A stretch of DNA of 64,000 nucleotides from Phycisphaerae bacterium (GTDB taxonomy: Bacteria; Planctomycetota; Phycisphaerae; Phycisphaerales; Phycisphaeraceae), in contig JAUHYI010000005.1 in NCBI GenBank assembly GCA_030426385.1, positions 32,996-96,995 on the forward strand, read 5' to 3'. Position numbers and translations under genes: made by a program. Positions 17,369 to 25,386 of the stretch are shown here, one piece after another (position 1 is the stretch's first letter; each line of letters begins with the position of its first letter). The notes beneath the pieces are model-generated. The model saw only the letters and a program-made list of their open reading frames with translations. It searched no databases and had not been told where the DNA came from.

Positions 17369-18712
17369 TCAGCTGAGCGGGTGATCGATGATCGGTTCGC
17401 CTGCGGTGAGTTGGCGATAGAGGTTCAGCAATTGCCTGCGGAACTGGGGCAAGCTGTGTCGCGATTGCACGTCGGCCTGGGCGTTGTCCCGTAGACGTTG
17501 GGCTAATGCCCGATCGTCCAGCAATCGGCGTAAGCCATGGCCTAAAAACCGTGGCTCGCCCGGCACGCTCAGCAACGCGCTATGCTCATCGCGCACCACC
17601 GCCTCGATTTCCGGCACCGCTTGCCCCACAATCGGTAAACCCGCACCCATCGCCCACACCAAACTCGCTCCCCCCCCACATTTCCCCCCACATCCCCCCC
17701 CACTTTCCCCCCCATATCTTCCCCCATATCTCCCCACATATCCCCTCCCAGATCCTCCCTCAGATTTTCCCCCGACAGTGCTCTCGGATGTCCCTCCATT
17801 TGTCGCTCCCGAATTTTCGTCACGTACTTCCCCGCGATCGTTGGCCTCGGGCGAACCGCACACGATCGCCAGATCACACGCGGGCAAGGCCAACCATGGG
17901 CGAGTCAATTCGGGAATTTGCATGACTCGATCGGGACAGCCTAATTCGCGCATGGAAGTTTCGGCGCGTTGGCGTCGGGCTTGCATGGGATGCACACCAA
18001 GTCGCAGGTTCGGGTAATACATTTCAATCCCGTCACCGGCCAGCGAGACGGCCATCGTGGCGATGATCGTGTCTGCGCTGGAGGGGCCCATCGGCGGATC
18101 ACTCAACAGGGCCACGACCGTGACGGCTGGAGCATCAGCATGATCTGTGATGCCCCATGATTGGCGCCGTGCGACTCGTTGCGATTGGCCGAGCGCGAGC
18201 CGATCAGGATCTATCGCTGGGCGTAACGTAAAAATTTGTGTGCCTCGGCAACCCAGGGTTAGCAGCGTTCGGCCGTAGGTAGGATTGATGGGTAGCCAAC
18301 CGATATGCTTTTCGTGAGCCAATTGAGCAATGTGCCGCTGATCGGAGGCATCGGGTGGTTCGGTAATCGTGATGCATAGCTGCGCGGGTTTCAGAAATTT
18401 TTTAGCCAGTACCGCGGCGTTTAATGACCATGCATGCACCATGTCAGCTTGCTGCGCACGCTTGGGTAATTTGTGTCGAACATTCAACCATCGGCCTAAT
18501 GCCACGCCTTGGGGCGCACTGATGACCGCATCCGGCGACAGCCCTGATTCGATGGCCATGGCACGCAATGCGGACGGCCCGATCAATACCACGCACGTTT
18601 CGATATTGTCCTGTCGTGCTGCGCTCACCGCGTCAGCCATCATCGCGAACGTGGTTGGCCACGCTCGCAAGCGGTGGCGATCGGTAGCATCTATCAGGTG
18701 GCAAACCAGCAT
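17369..18712 (-). CDS. Glycosyltransferase, group 1 (GT4-like), with repeat insertion
   Basis: The protein has 447 residues. It has a GT-B layout: an N-terminal domain with ADMVHAWSLNAAVLA and a C-terminal donor-binding domain with GAGLPIVGQAVPEIEAVVRD and a helical end (RRLLDDRALAQRLRDNAQ). GT4 enzymes move a sugar from a nucleotide-sugar to an acceptor, usually in envelope glycan synthesis; the substrate here is unknown. Residues about 308-350 are a Gly-rich low-complexity run (GGKSEGGSGRGYVGRYGGR and onward) placed just before the donor-site motif. It is encoded by the dispersed repeat and keeps the frame open. Its upstream neighbours are two lipoprotein genes in the same direction. Confidence 0.82.
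   Translation of the reverse strand: MLVCHLIDATDRHRLRAWPTTFAMMADAVSAARQDNIETCVVLIGPSALRAMAIESGLSPDAVISAPQGVALGRWLNVRHKLPKRAQQADMVHAWSLNAAVLAKKFLKPAQLCITITEPPDASDQRHIAQLAHEKHIGWLPINPTYGRTLLTLGCRGTQIFTLRPAIDPDRLALGQSQRVARRQSWGITDHADAPAVTVVALLSDPPMGPSSADTIIATMAVSLAGDGIEMYYPNLRLGVHPMQARRQRAETSMRELGCPDRVMQIPELTRPWLALPACDLAIVCGSPEANDRGEVRDENSGATNGGTSESTVGGKSEGGSGRGYVGRYGGRYGGESGGGCGGKCGGGASLVWAMGAGLPIVGQAVPEIEAVVRDEHSALLSVPGEPRFLGHGLRRLLDDRALAQRLRDNAQADVQSRHSLPQFRRQLLNLYRQLTAGEPIIDHPLS
17664..17775 (-). repeat. G-rich repeat array inside the glycosyltransferase gene
   Basis: About nine units lie in frame within the coding sequence. On the coding strand they read as GGG/GGA pairs separated by AAN, TAT or AGT codons. 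Confidence 0.85.
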
Positions 18713-18845
18713 AAAAAAATAACTCGCGTTGTAGAATCGGGGTGGGGTTTGTTACAAACCGAAAAATGAAAACCGAAAACTGAAAAACGGAAAAGCGTGC
18801 TAACCGGTAACGCTTATTCAATCGTCCCACCGTCCCATTACCCCA

Positions 18846-19706
18846 TTACCTGGGCATGGGTTTGGGCCCCGTGCGATTCAGATCGCCCAGGGACCGATCG
18901 AATTCCCGGGGATCGCCGGGATCAAACTCGTAAAACAACCGGGCCACTTCGCGACCTAGTTTTTGCGCGATCAGTTGCATGCCTTGCACTTCGGCGGCAT
19001 TGGCATTTTCGATCGTGATCGCACGCATCGGCATTTCCACCTCAACCATTTGCCCCGGCGTTTCCGCGGTCACGCTGGCGGGAAACAATCGCTTGCGCTC
19101 GACCACGTCAATGATTTTTACTTCGCCGGTCGCGCTGGGTTGAATGGTCCCCGCACCCGCGCGTGCTTGTGCATCGAGTACGGCCACATGGATCACCTGT
19201 TGGGCACCCAAAGCCTGGCCAATTTTATCGATCGGCGTGGAAGCAAAATCTTTGCCCAGTTTGTGCCGCAGGGCAGTCATTTCCGATTGATCGATCATCA
19301 ATGGCTCGATGTCTTTCACCCGTTCACGCAGGTCGCGATCGATGCGCCAGGCCACCGCTTCGGATTGCCCGGTCAGGCCCATGTATTCCTGGGGATCATC
19401 CACCAGTACCACCGTTGGCCGTAGTTGCAATTCATACATCGCTGGTTGTTTGCATCCGACCAACCCGATCGCCAAACCGACGAGCAACAGGGCCAACACA
19501 CCATGTCGTCTGTGCGTTCGCATGCGACGCGGCGCTGCCTGTTCAGATCGTATTGCGATTGCTGCCATTACTGACATGGCTATTGCTTTTGTTGCTGATA
19601 CCACGGACATCACATCGGACGTCACATCGCCTTGCGGCGTGGCATAGAAAACCGCATCGTCATATGCATGGGCCGATGACGGCGTTTGGCTTTTTGATTC
19701 ATTCAT
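18846..19706 (-). CDS. Putative lipoprotein, paralogue of the upstream gene
   Basis: The reading frame has 286 residues and I do not recognise a named family. A hydrophobic segment ending in LLLVGLAIGLVGC looks like a lipoprotein signal with a lipobox cysteine at about residue 85. The mature part contains VIHVAVLD and a block GEVKIIDVVERKRLFPAS that align in order with the upstream gene product, so the two are diverged tandem paralogues. The ATG at 19706 overlaps the upstream TGA (ATGA). However, a signal peptide would work better from the ATG at 19523 (MRTHRRHGVLALLL), so the true start is open. A periplasmic or outer-membrane location is inferred. Confidence 0.72.
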   Translation of the reverse strand: MNESKSQTPSSAHAYDDAVFYATPQGDVTSDVMSVVSATKAIAMSVMAAIAIRSEQAAPRRMRTHRRHGVLALLLVGLAIGLVGCKQPAMYELQLRPTVVLVDDPQEYMGLTGQSEAVAWRIDRDLRERVKDIEPLMIDQSEMTALRHKLGKDFASTPIDKIGQALGAQQVIHVAVLDAQARAGAGTIQPSATGEVKIIDVVERKRLFPASVTAETPGQMVEVEMPMRAITIENANAAEVQGMQLIAQKLGREVARLFYEFDPGDPREFDRSLGDLNRTGPKPMPR

Positions 19707-20395
19707 TTTTTCATCACCGTGTGTTGTTGAAACAAATTGACCGTGGCCACCGTAAATGCATCGACCATGCCCGCTTCAATCGCGGACAGATCAGAATTGA
19801 CCACGCCCACCACGGTATCGTTCGGATACCGGGCGCTGACCGTTTCCAGATACACGTAATCATCGGGCGTTTTGCTTTGGGCTTCGACCACGCCGATTTT
19901 TGCCGTGATCTGGCCACGCTGCACATTCGAATCGCCCGGCTCATTGGTGCGGTATTCGATCAGATCCACATGCACGATTCGACCCACTTCCAGTTTCTTG
20001 AGCAATTGCCCAAACGGCATGGTGGTCCAGGCTTGATGTCGATTGGTAAACGCCATCACATCGTCGGGCCTGACCAGTTTGGCGCCGGGGATTTGCATGG
20101 CTAACTGTCCGCTCAGCGCTTTGCATAATTTCGTGCGAGCTTCGGGATAGTGATACAGCAGCGACGCATCCGCACTGACCATCACCGCAATTTCCTGGTC
20201 GTTTAATCCCAGGTACCTCGCGTCGACTTCGTGTTTGCTCGGCCCGCCGAACGGCCCCTGCAAAATAAAACCTGCGACGTTGCAGCTCGACAGGCTCAAC
20301 ATCAGGCTCAGCAGCATGAACGCGACGACGTAATGCACCCTGCGTTTTGTCATACGTTTTATGAGGGGTAGTTTTCGTTCACGCATAGCATTCAA
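19703..20395 (-). CDS. Putative lipoprotein
   Basis: The protein has 230 residues. The N-terminus is positively charged and followed by FMLLSLMLSLSSC, a signal peptide with lipobox cysteine at about 38; the ATG at 20353 (MTKRRVHYVV) is an alternative start. The mature region has LGLNDQEIAVMVSADASLLYHYPEAR and RIVHVDLIEYRT, giving an alpha/beta pattern like small surface lipoproteins that contain a nucleotide-free Rossmann-like fold. No enzyme motif is seen. It is translationally coupled to its downstream paralogue and is followed by a glycosyltransferase, so a role in the cell envelope is likely but unproven. Confidence 0.72.
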   Translation of the reverse strand: MNAMRERKLPLIKRMTKRRVHYVVAFMLLSLMLSLSSCNVAGFILQGPFGGPSKHEVDARYLGLNDQEIAVMVSADASLLYHYPEARTKLCKALSGQLAMQIPGAKLVRPDDVMAFTNRHQAWTTMPFGQLLKKLEVGRIVHVDLIEYRTNEPGDSNVQRGQITAKIGVVEAQSKTPDDYVYLETVSARYPNDTVVGVVNSDLSAIEAGMVDAFTVATVNLFQQHTVMKK

Positions 20396-20483
20396 TCCGT
20401 GGTAGGTGCAGGGCAGTCGGCGAGATAACTTGCGGGATGGACCGCGTCGGTGCGATAGAGTTCAGGGTTGATTCGCCCACATG

Positions 20484-21032
20484 TTATCCGCCCATATGGG
20501 TGACCTGCCAGATTTTATAAATCCATGCCACGCCCAACAGTGTAATTAAGATCACCAATGGCATCGGTCGCCACAGCCTTCGCGTGATCGGTCCAATCGC
20601 TGCGCCGGTAAACATGGCAATACCACTGATCACCGCCAACATGGCCGTTCCCAGAGCCAACAACGCCCCGGCAGGTTGAGCCACAGCCGCACGATCGAGT
20701 CGCCCATGTGCCGCGTAGCTGAAAGACGTGGTCATACCACACGTCACGCAAGGCCAGCCTGTCATGGTTTTGAATGAACACTCAGGCAAGCCCAATTGCG
20801 TATGCGTGCCGAGCCCCTCGTTGGCAGGCGTCAGATATCGGGCCAACCCCAGCACGCCCAGGCATGCCACGAACACAATCGCAGCGACCACACGGTTGGA
20901 CATGATCGAATTCGACACCGGAGCAGGCGGCGATATCGAAGGTTCCTGCATGAGTTCGGGAGATGCCGACGTGTGCTCTGGTGACGTGGCGGAAGGTGTC
21001 GTTTGGATTGGGGTAGGGGGAGATTGATACAT
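20484..21032 (-). CDS. DUF2752 membrane protein
   Basis: The protein has 182 residues. It carries the DUF2752 signature: C85, then a CxxCG motif (C95, C98, G99) within TGWPCVTCGMTTSF. Three hydrophobic helices lie at about 48-66, 113-138 and 152-170. The first 43 residues are Pro/Ser/Thr-rich, and an ATG at 20903 (MSNRVVAAIVFV) could be the real start. The function of DUF2752 is not known; the paired cysteines suggest metal binding or a disulfide. It sits between the lipoprotein pair and divergent pssA. Confidence 0.85.
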   Translation of the reverse strand: MYQSPPTPIQTTPSATSPEHTSASPELMQEPSISPPAPVSNSIMSNRVVAAIVFVACLGVLGLARYLTPANEGLGTHTQLGLPECSFKTMTGWPCVTCGMTTSFSYAAHGRLDRAAVAQPAGALLALGTAMLAVISGIAMFTGAAIGPITRRLWRPMPLVILITLLGVAWIYKIWQVTHMGG

Positions 21033-21144
21033 AAGGGATGGTGGATTGAAACAGAATAGAAGGCAAGGTTGTCTACGTGTGGGATGCGGCGGCTAGTGCG
21101 GTCGGCATGTGGGAAGTATGTGAAGGAGCATGAGGGTGGAGCAT

Positions 21145-21200
21145 GGGGGAGGCATGGAGGGGAAGCGTGGGGGGTGGGGGGGATTAAGTGGGGGGGTGGT
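21145..21200 (+). repeat. G-rich repeat upstream of pssA
   Basis: The run is GGGGGAGG, GGAGGGGAAG, GGGGGGTGGGGGGG and GGGGGGGTGG, ending 17 bases before the pssA ATG. It therefore sits where the promoter or leader of pssA should be. Confidence 0.75.
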
Positions 21201-21216
21201 GATATGATAGACGATC

Positions 21217-22269
21217 ATGATCGATCGTTATGCCAACACGCCGACCGAAGCCAGCTCGCCGGATCCGGAACAGGAACCGGGCGATAGTGCTATCGAGTCT
21301 CCATGTTCTACCGAGACTACCGAGCCTGCTGAGGCAGCCAAGTCTGGCGAGTCTAACGAGACCACCGACGCGGAGGCCCTCATCCCACGGCGCCGGAGAA
21401 AATACCTGCCCGAGCGCACGTTCGTAATTTTTCCCACATTATGCACCTTGGCCAACGTCATGTGTGGGTTCGCCGCGATTTTTTATGCCAGCAAGGAAAT
21501 CGGCCTGGTTTACGATGCCAGCGGTATGGTCATCATTAAAGGATGGATGCCTCTGGGGTGGACCCCTTTGACCGTCGCCGCTGCATTCGTGTTCACCGGC
21601 ATGATTTTCGATGGCCTCGACGGTCGCATCGCGCGACTGACCCACAGTACTTCTGAGTTGGGCGAACAGCTTGATTCCATGGCCGATATGGTGACGTTCG
21701 GCGTGGCGCCTGCATTCATCGCCACGCAGTTGGTCATAGGTTCGCAGATGCCGTTTTTGACCCAGGAGGGCGATGCGGTTTTCAATCGCGCGGCACTGGT
21801 CATTGCCGGGTTGTATGTGGCATGTGCCGCGCTACGACTGGCACGTTTCAATGTTGAAACGCTCAGCGGTGAGGATACCGATCACATGTCGTTTGCAGGC
21901 ATGCCATCGCCCGGCGCTGCGGGCACGATTGTCAGTTTGACCCTGTTGCACCAACATTTTCTAGCCCATGAGATGGGCGATCACTGGTCGGTCATCGCTT
22001 CGTCGGTAGTGATTGTGGGAATCATGTTGTTGTGTGCGTTGGCCATGGTCACACGCATGCGTTACGCCCACGTGCTCAATCGTTATTTGCGCGGCCGCGC
22101 ACCGTTGAGCTATCTGGTATTGGCGGTGTTGGTCGGGGGCTTGTTGATCATTCGCCTGCAACTTTCCGTGGCCACCGCGTTCGTCATCTATGCCTTGTCG
22201 GGCCCGGTCGCTGCGGGTTGGTCATGGTTGCATCGCAAATCCAGGCAACCCCAACAATCCAGCAACTAG
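21217..22269 (+). CDS. pssA: CDP-diacylglycerol-serine O-phosphatidyltransferase
   Basis: The protein has 350 residues. This membrane enzyme makes phosphatidylserine from CDP-diacylglycerol and serine, the first step toward phosphatidylethanolamine. The CDP-alcohol phosphotransferase signature is complete: D132/D135-G136, A139-R140, G149, D153 and D157 in DGLDGRIARL...GEQLDSMAD. Several transmembrane helices surround it. The first 60 residues are acidic and disordered, followed by a basic patch RRRRKY before the first helix, which is longer than usual. psd, the next enzyme of the pathway, is present at 37-38 kb but not adjacent. Confidence 0.94.
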   Translation: MIDRYANTPTEASSPDPEQEPGDSAIESPCSTETTEPAEAAKSGESNETTDAEALIPRRRRKYLPERTFVIFPTLCTLANVMCGFAAIFYASKEIGLVYDASGMVIIKGWMPLGWTPLTVAAAFVFTGMIFDGLDGRIARLTHSTSELGEQLDSMADMVTFGVAPAFIATQLVIGSQMPFLTQEGDAVFNRAALVIAGLYVACAALRLARFNVETLSGEDTDHMSFAGMPSPGAAGTIVSLTLLHQHFLAHEMGDHWSVIASSVVIVGIMLLCALAMVTRMRYAHVLNRYLRGRAPLSYLVLAVLVGGLLIIRLQLSVATAFVIYALSGPVAAGWSWLHRKSRQPQQSSN

Positions 22270-22468
22270 GCCACAACCCATTCAATCTAGAGATTGATGT
22301 TTAACGGACGACGCGCCATCGTCCCGTTTCGTGTGCAGAAAACGTCCTTGTTTCATAGACGCAAACGCTACGATTGAAATGGGAATGCTAGATCGCCTGT
22401 TATCAATTCCGTTAAAAATTCGCGCGGTCTAAAACCAATCTCACAAAAATACGCGTGGGGTTTTATAG

Positions 22469-22544
22469 TTAGCCGCCGCCTTCATGGCAGCGCGAAACGT
22501 GTGGAAAACATAGGCCCTCGCGCCGCCATGAAGGCGGCGGCTAA
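22469..22544. repeat. Long inverted repeat (26-bp arms)
   Basis: The left arm 22469-22494 and right arm 22519-22544 match at 25 of 26 positions (core CGCCATGAAGGCGGCGGCTAA on the right). The loop is 24 bases. No T run follows on either strand, so it may be a mobile-type palindrome, though its position between two convergent genes would also suit a bidirectional terminator. Confidence 0.88.
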
Positions 22545-22594
22545 CACGCGAGTTTTAAGTGGAATGCCTATGAAATTTCCCAGCCAATAAACCA

Positions 22595-22617
22595 CTCGGT
22601 ATTCACCGGGGGCTAGG
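22595..22617 (+). repeat. Palindromic repeat family A (GGTATTCACC...GGCTA)
   Basis: CGGTATTCACCGGGGGCTAGG. The family consists of a short stem around GGTATKCACC followed by GGCTA and often GGAAA. It resembles REP elements moved by REP-associated transposases; that link is inferred. Confidence 0.75.
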
Positions 22618-22656
22618 ACGGATGGCATAAATTTTTTGTCGGATATGAGGCGGCGT

Positions 22657-22944
22657 TTATTCTTCGCCGAACTTATCGTCAACCAATTGCGTCAGCGCGG
22701 TGATGGCTTCGGTCGCATCGGGGCCTTCGGCGGTGATCTGCAGCTTTGTGCCTTTGGTGGCACCGAGCATCATCACTTGAAAGATGCTTTTGCCGTCGGC
22801 TGTTTGTGAGCCGTTGGCAATTTTGATGACGCTCTGGTAACTGTTGGCTGTGTCGACAAACGCCATCGCAGGTCGGGCGTGCATGCCCAGTTTGTTGGCA
22901 ATAATCACATCAGCAGCAGCATGGGGTGTTTGGGTTGAAGACAT
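22657..22944 (-). CDS. ptsH: Phosphocarrier protein HPr
   Basis: The protein has 95 residues. HPr carries phosphate between EI and EIIA proteins of the phosphotransferase system. The phosphorylated histidine is H22 in GMHARPA, and the regulatory serine region DGKSIFQVMML (S53) is conserved, so control by HPr kinase is possible. The start at 22944 gives normal HPr length; an in-frame start at 23028 would add 28 residues, partly Gly-rich repeat translation, and is unlikely. It is the last gene of raiA-ptsN-ptsH. ptsI is not in the window. Confidence 0.94.
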   Translation of the reverse strand: MSSTQTPHAAADVIIANKLGMHARPAMAFVDTANSYQSVIKIANGSQTADGKSIFQVMMLGATKGTKLQITAEGPDATEAITALTQLVDDKFGEE

Positions 22945-22980
22945 CAGAATCACATTTTTGTTAATTAACAATACAAAGTC

Positions 22981-23062
22981 AGCCCCCCCCACACTTCCCC
23001 CCACACTTCCCCCTCCACAGCTCCCCACACTTTTCCCCCATATCTCCCTTACATTTCCCTCC
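22981..23062 (-). repeat. G-rich repeat between ptsN and ptsH
   Basis: Blocks of C5-C8 are separated by ACACTT and similar short spacers. The array fills most of the 156-base gap between ptsN and ptsH and would be transcribed as a G-rich RNA leader of ptsH. Confidence 0.8.
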
Positions 23063-23100
23063 CACGTCTTCCCTTTAGCCTCTTGTCTGCTAAAGCAGCG

Positions 23101-23577
23101 TTATCCCTGAATTTTATTCGCGTCCGCTTCGTGAATCAGCTCCACCACCGCCTCGCTGGTTGTGGCCTGTCGTAGGAATCGGCGGAACATTTCGTTTTGC
23201 AGATGGCCGAATACCGTTTCCATGGCTTGCAGATGGCTCTCGGGTTCGTCCTTGGGTGACAGCAACAGTACCACACTGTACACCGGCTGTTTATCCAATG
23301 CTTTGAAATCGATCCCTTCCTGCGACACGCCGATGGCAGCTACCATTTTCGGAATCTCGGTGTGCTTCACATGCGGCACGGCCACGCCTTTGCCAAAACC
23401 CGTGGATCCTTTTTTCTCGCGATCCAGAATTTCCTTGATCAATTCCGGCTGAACTTCTTTCGGGGCAGCGCCCGATTTGATCAGTGCATCGATCATGGTT
23501 TCGATCACGGTGTCACGATCGGTCGCGGTGATGTTCACCACGATGGCTTCTTGAGAAACGAAATCTGCGAGTTTCAT
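23101..23577 (-). CDS. ptsN: PTS system EIIA domain protein (PtsN type)
   Basis: The protein has 158 residues and is a single type-2 EIIA domain. The active histidine is H69 in GVAVPHVKH, with GSTGFGKG before it and LLLSPKDEPESHLQAM after it, as in PtsN/EIIA-Ntr. PtsN proteins usually regulate rather than transport. The neighbours raiA upstream and ptsH downstream repeat the hpf-ptsN-npr order of the proteobacterial rpoN region, although rpoN is not in the window. A regulatory role in a small nitrogen-type PTS is inferred. Confidence 0.92.
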   Translation of the reverse strand: MKLADFVSQEAIVVNITATDRDTVIETMIDALIKSGAAPKEVQPELIKEILDREKKGSTGFGKGVAVPHVKHTEIPKMVAAIGVSQEGIDFKALDKQPVYSVVLLLSPKDEPESHLQAMETVFGHLQNEMFRRFLRQATTSEAVVELIHEADANKIQG

Positions 23578-23664
23578 AGACGAGGTACCGCTCTAATTAC
23601 AGGGGTGAGAAAAAGGGGAATGCGTGATGGCCATCAATATTCAAATTTAAAATATTCAAAATAC

Positions 23665-23970
23665 TTAATGGGGGGGGTGTTTACGGTTACGCAACTTTTC
23701 TTTGTGATCGGTTAATTGTCGCTCGAGCTTGTCCACCGCTTCATCAATGCAGTGATATAAATCGTCGCCGGTTATGTTGACAATAAACGGGGTGGTGCCT
23801 TCGGCATGCACGATGACTTCGACTTTCTGGCCTCGCTCGGCTTTGTCGATGATCACTTCAATGCTGGTGACACGATCAAAATAACGCGGCAGTTTGCTCG
23901 CTTTGCTTTCAACGTGTTCGCGAATGGGGGCGGTGACCTCAATATGTCGGCCTGTAACAATCATTTCCAT
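23665..23970 (-). CDS. raiA: Ribosome hibernation promoting factor, short form
   Basis: The protein has 101 residues. It begins MEMIVTGRHIEVTAPIREHVE and contains YFDRVTSIEVIIDKA and DDLYHCIDEAVDKLERQL, the standard HPF/YfiA pattern. It binds the 30S decoding region and inactivates ribosomes in slow growth. It lacks the C-terminal dimerisation domain of long HPF. AGGAG lies about 13 bases before the ATG. A hairpin (CTCAGC-ATG-GCTGAG, 24003-24018) sits in the leader. Confidence 0.94.
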   Translation of the reverse strand: MEMIVTGRHIEVTAPIREHVESKASKLPRYFDRVTSIEVIIDKAERGQKVEVIVHAEGTTPFIVNITGDDLYHCIDEAVDKLERQLTDHKEKLRNRKHPPH

Positions 23971-24155
23971 GGTGGAAAAAACTCCTGGACTTAGTCGGAC
24001 AACTCAGCATGGCTGAGCATGTATATCGTCGCACTCAATAGGGCGAGTACGCGCTCGGAACTTGATAGCTTAGCATTTGCGGGCAAGGTTTACCCAGCCG
24101 GGGTTCAAAATTTGGCGGATCGCAGATCATGAGAGATTCCGCAGGTGGTGGCCTG

Positions 24156-25121
24156 TCAGTCGGGAGGCGTGTTGGGGAGAGTCGTGGAAGGGGTGGTGGG
24201 GGGAGTAGTGGGGGGAGTGGTAGGGGGGATGCTGGGGGGGGTAGTGGGGGGTGGGGCGATCGCGGTGGTGGAAGTTGCCGGGTGGGGAATCACTTGAGAG
24301 GGTGGCACGACGACGCCACCACTGATGGTGAACTGTAGCGCTTCTTCGATGGATATGGCCAGTTCGCGGGTGTCTTTTTTCGGAACGGTGATGACATAAC
24401 CAGTAAAAGGTGTGGGTGAACTGGGGATAAATACAGTCAGGCAATGCTCGCCCGCGGCGGCTTGGATCGCACGCATGGTATTACCGGTCAGTAGTCCGAC
24501 CGACCACAGGCCCCTGCGTGGGTATTCAACCGCAACGACCTTGGAAAATTGCATTTTATCTGCGGTATCGTTACCGCCGACGAGAAAATCGGTCACTTGT
24601 TTGACTGCGGGATAGACTTGCCGGATCAACGGAACCTTGCGCAGCAGGTCTTCGCCACGATGGACCAATCGCCTGCCGATGAAACTGCCCAGAAACGCAC
24701 CAGCCATATAAATGATGACCACAGCGACGACCAGCCCGATCAGGTCCATATACAGGGCGTTTTGCCGCCACCAATCGTTAACCAGATGGCGTTTGGTGCT
24801 GTGAGCCAACCAGCCTCGGTTGAAATTGGTCGCCTGCCATTGCTTGTATTGTTGGCCGAATTCCGTGTCGCGGCCTCGGGCGTCCATCAGGGTCTCCGAA
24901 TAGAACTGGATGTCCTCGTCGGTCGCCTGGGGCCAATGGCTGTAACTGGTGATCAACCCACGAATGCCGACGTTGATCGGTTCGGCAATGCGTGTGGAGA
25001 CAAAATTGTAGGCCCAGATGAGAATTCCGATAGTCAGAATACTGGGCAGAAGGATGGCCAGGCCTCGCAGGAAAAAATGGCGAAAATTCGCTCCGAAGCC
25101 TCGGTTTTTAGTCGCCGTCAT
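24156..25121 (-). CDS. DUF502 family membrane protein
   Basis: The protein has 321 residues. It starts with a basic stretch and a hydrophobic helix (LAILLPSILTIGILIWAY), has a second helix near 126-150, and then the DUF502 core (VPLIRQVYPAVKQVTDFL, FSKVVAVEYPRRGLWSVGL, VFIPSSPTPFTGYVITVP). DUF502 proteins are widespread; the function is not known. Residues about 283-321 are a Pro/Thr tail (TTPPSIPPTTPPTTPPTTP) that comes from the G-rich repeat read antisense. The conserved domain ends before the tail, so the repeat has extended the C-terminus. Confidence 0.9.
   Translation of the reverse strand: MTATKNRGFGANFRHFFLRGLAILLPSILTIGILIWAYNFVSTRIAEPINVGIRGLITSYSHWPQATDEDIQFYSETLMDARGRDTEFGQQYKQWQATNFNRGWLAHSTKRHLVNDWWRQNALYMDLIGLVVAVVIIYMAGAFLGSFIGRRLVHRGEDLLRKVPLIRQVYPAVKQVTDFLVGGNDTADKMQFSKVVAVEYPRRGLWSVGLLTGNTMRAIQAAAGEHCLTVFIPSSPTPFTGYVITVPKKDTRELAISIEEALQFTISGGVVVPPSQVIPHPATSTTAIAPPPTTPPSIPPTTPPTTPPTTPSTTLPNTPPD
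24174..24256 (-). repeat. G-rich repeat encoding the DUF502 C-terminal tail
   Basis: About seven G5-G7 blocks are spaced 9-12 bases apart. In the sense of the gene this is a C-rich array giving PPTT repeats. Confidence 0.85.
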
Positions 25122-25386
25122 CGTGGGTTCCGTCGCATTAGAGTGGTCAAGGGCACCAAAAAGTAGCCAGATCAGCCAGTTATTGTAGCTATTCCACAGG
25201 GTTGTGTAGTTTCAGCGCATCATCCGAGGCCCAACGATCAAGCACCGTTATGAAATGGTGACCCGATAGGCGGGCGAGGGCTGTTTGTGAATCCCGTGAT
25301 TGGCTCGCACAGTGCGGTTCGGTGAATTGGTTATCATGTTTGGCTGCAATCCCCCTGATGAAATCGTTTTTTTGGAGCTTGGCTCG

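Larger units (their letters stand above)
22270..22656. other. 387-bp convergent intergenic region with palindromic elements
   Basis: No gene is seen. It lies between the 3' ends of pssA and ptsH. The block CCGTTAAAAATTCGCGCGGTCT near 22410 resembles part of the composite repeat found at 42.1 and 60.15 kb. A long hairpin and one copy of the GGTATTCACC palindrome follow. Confidence 0.7.

Noticed and set aside
19163..20104. Plus-strand open frame of 313 codons across the lipoprotein genes
   Set aside because: It overlaps two minus-strand genes with lipobox signals and reads as low-quality shadow sequence.
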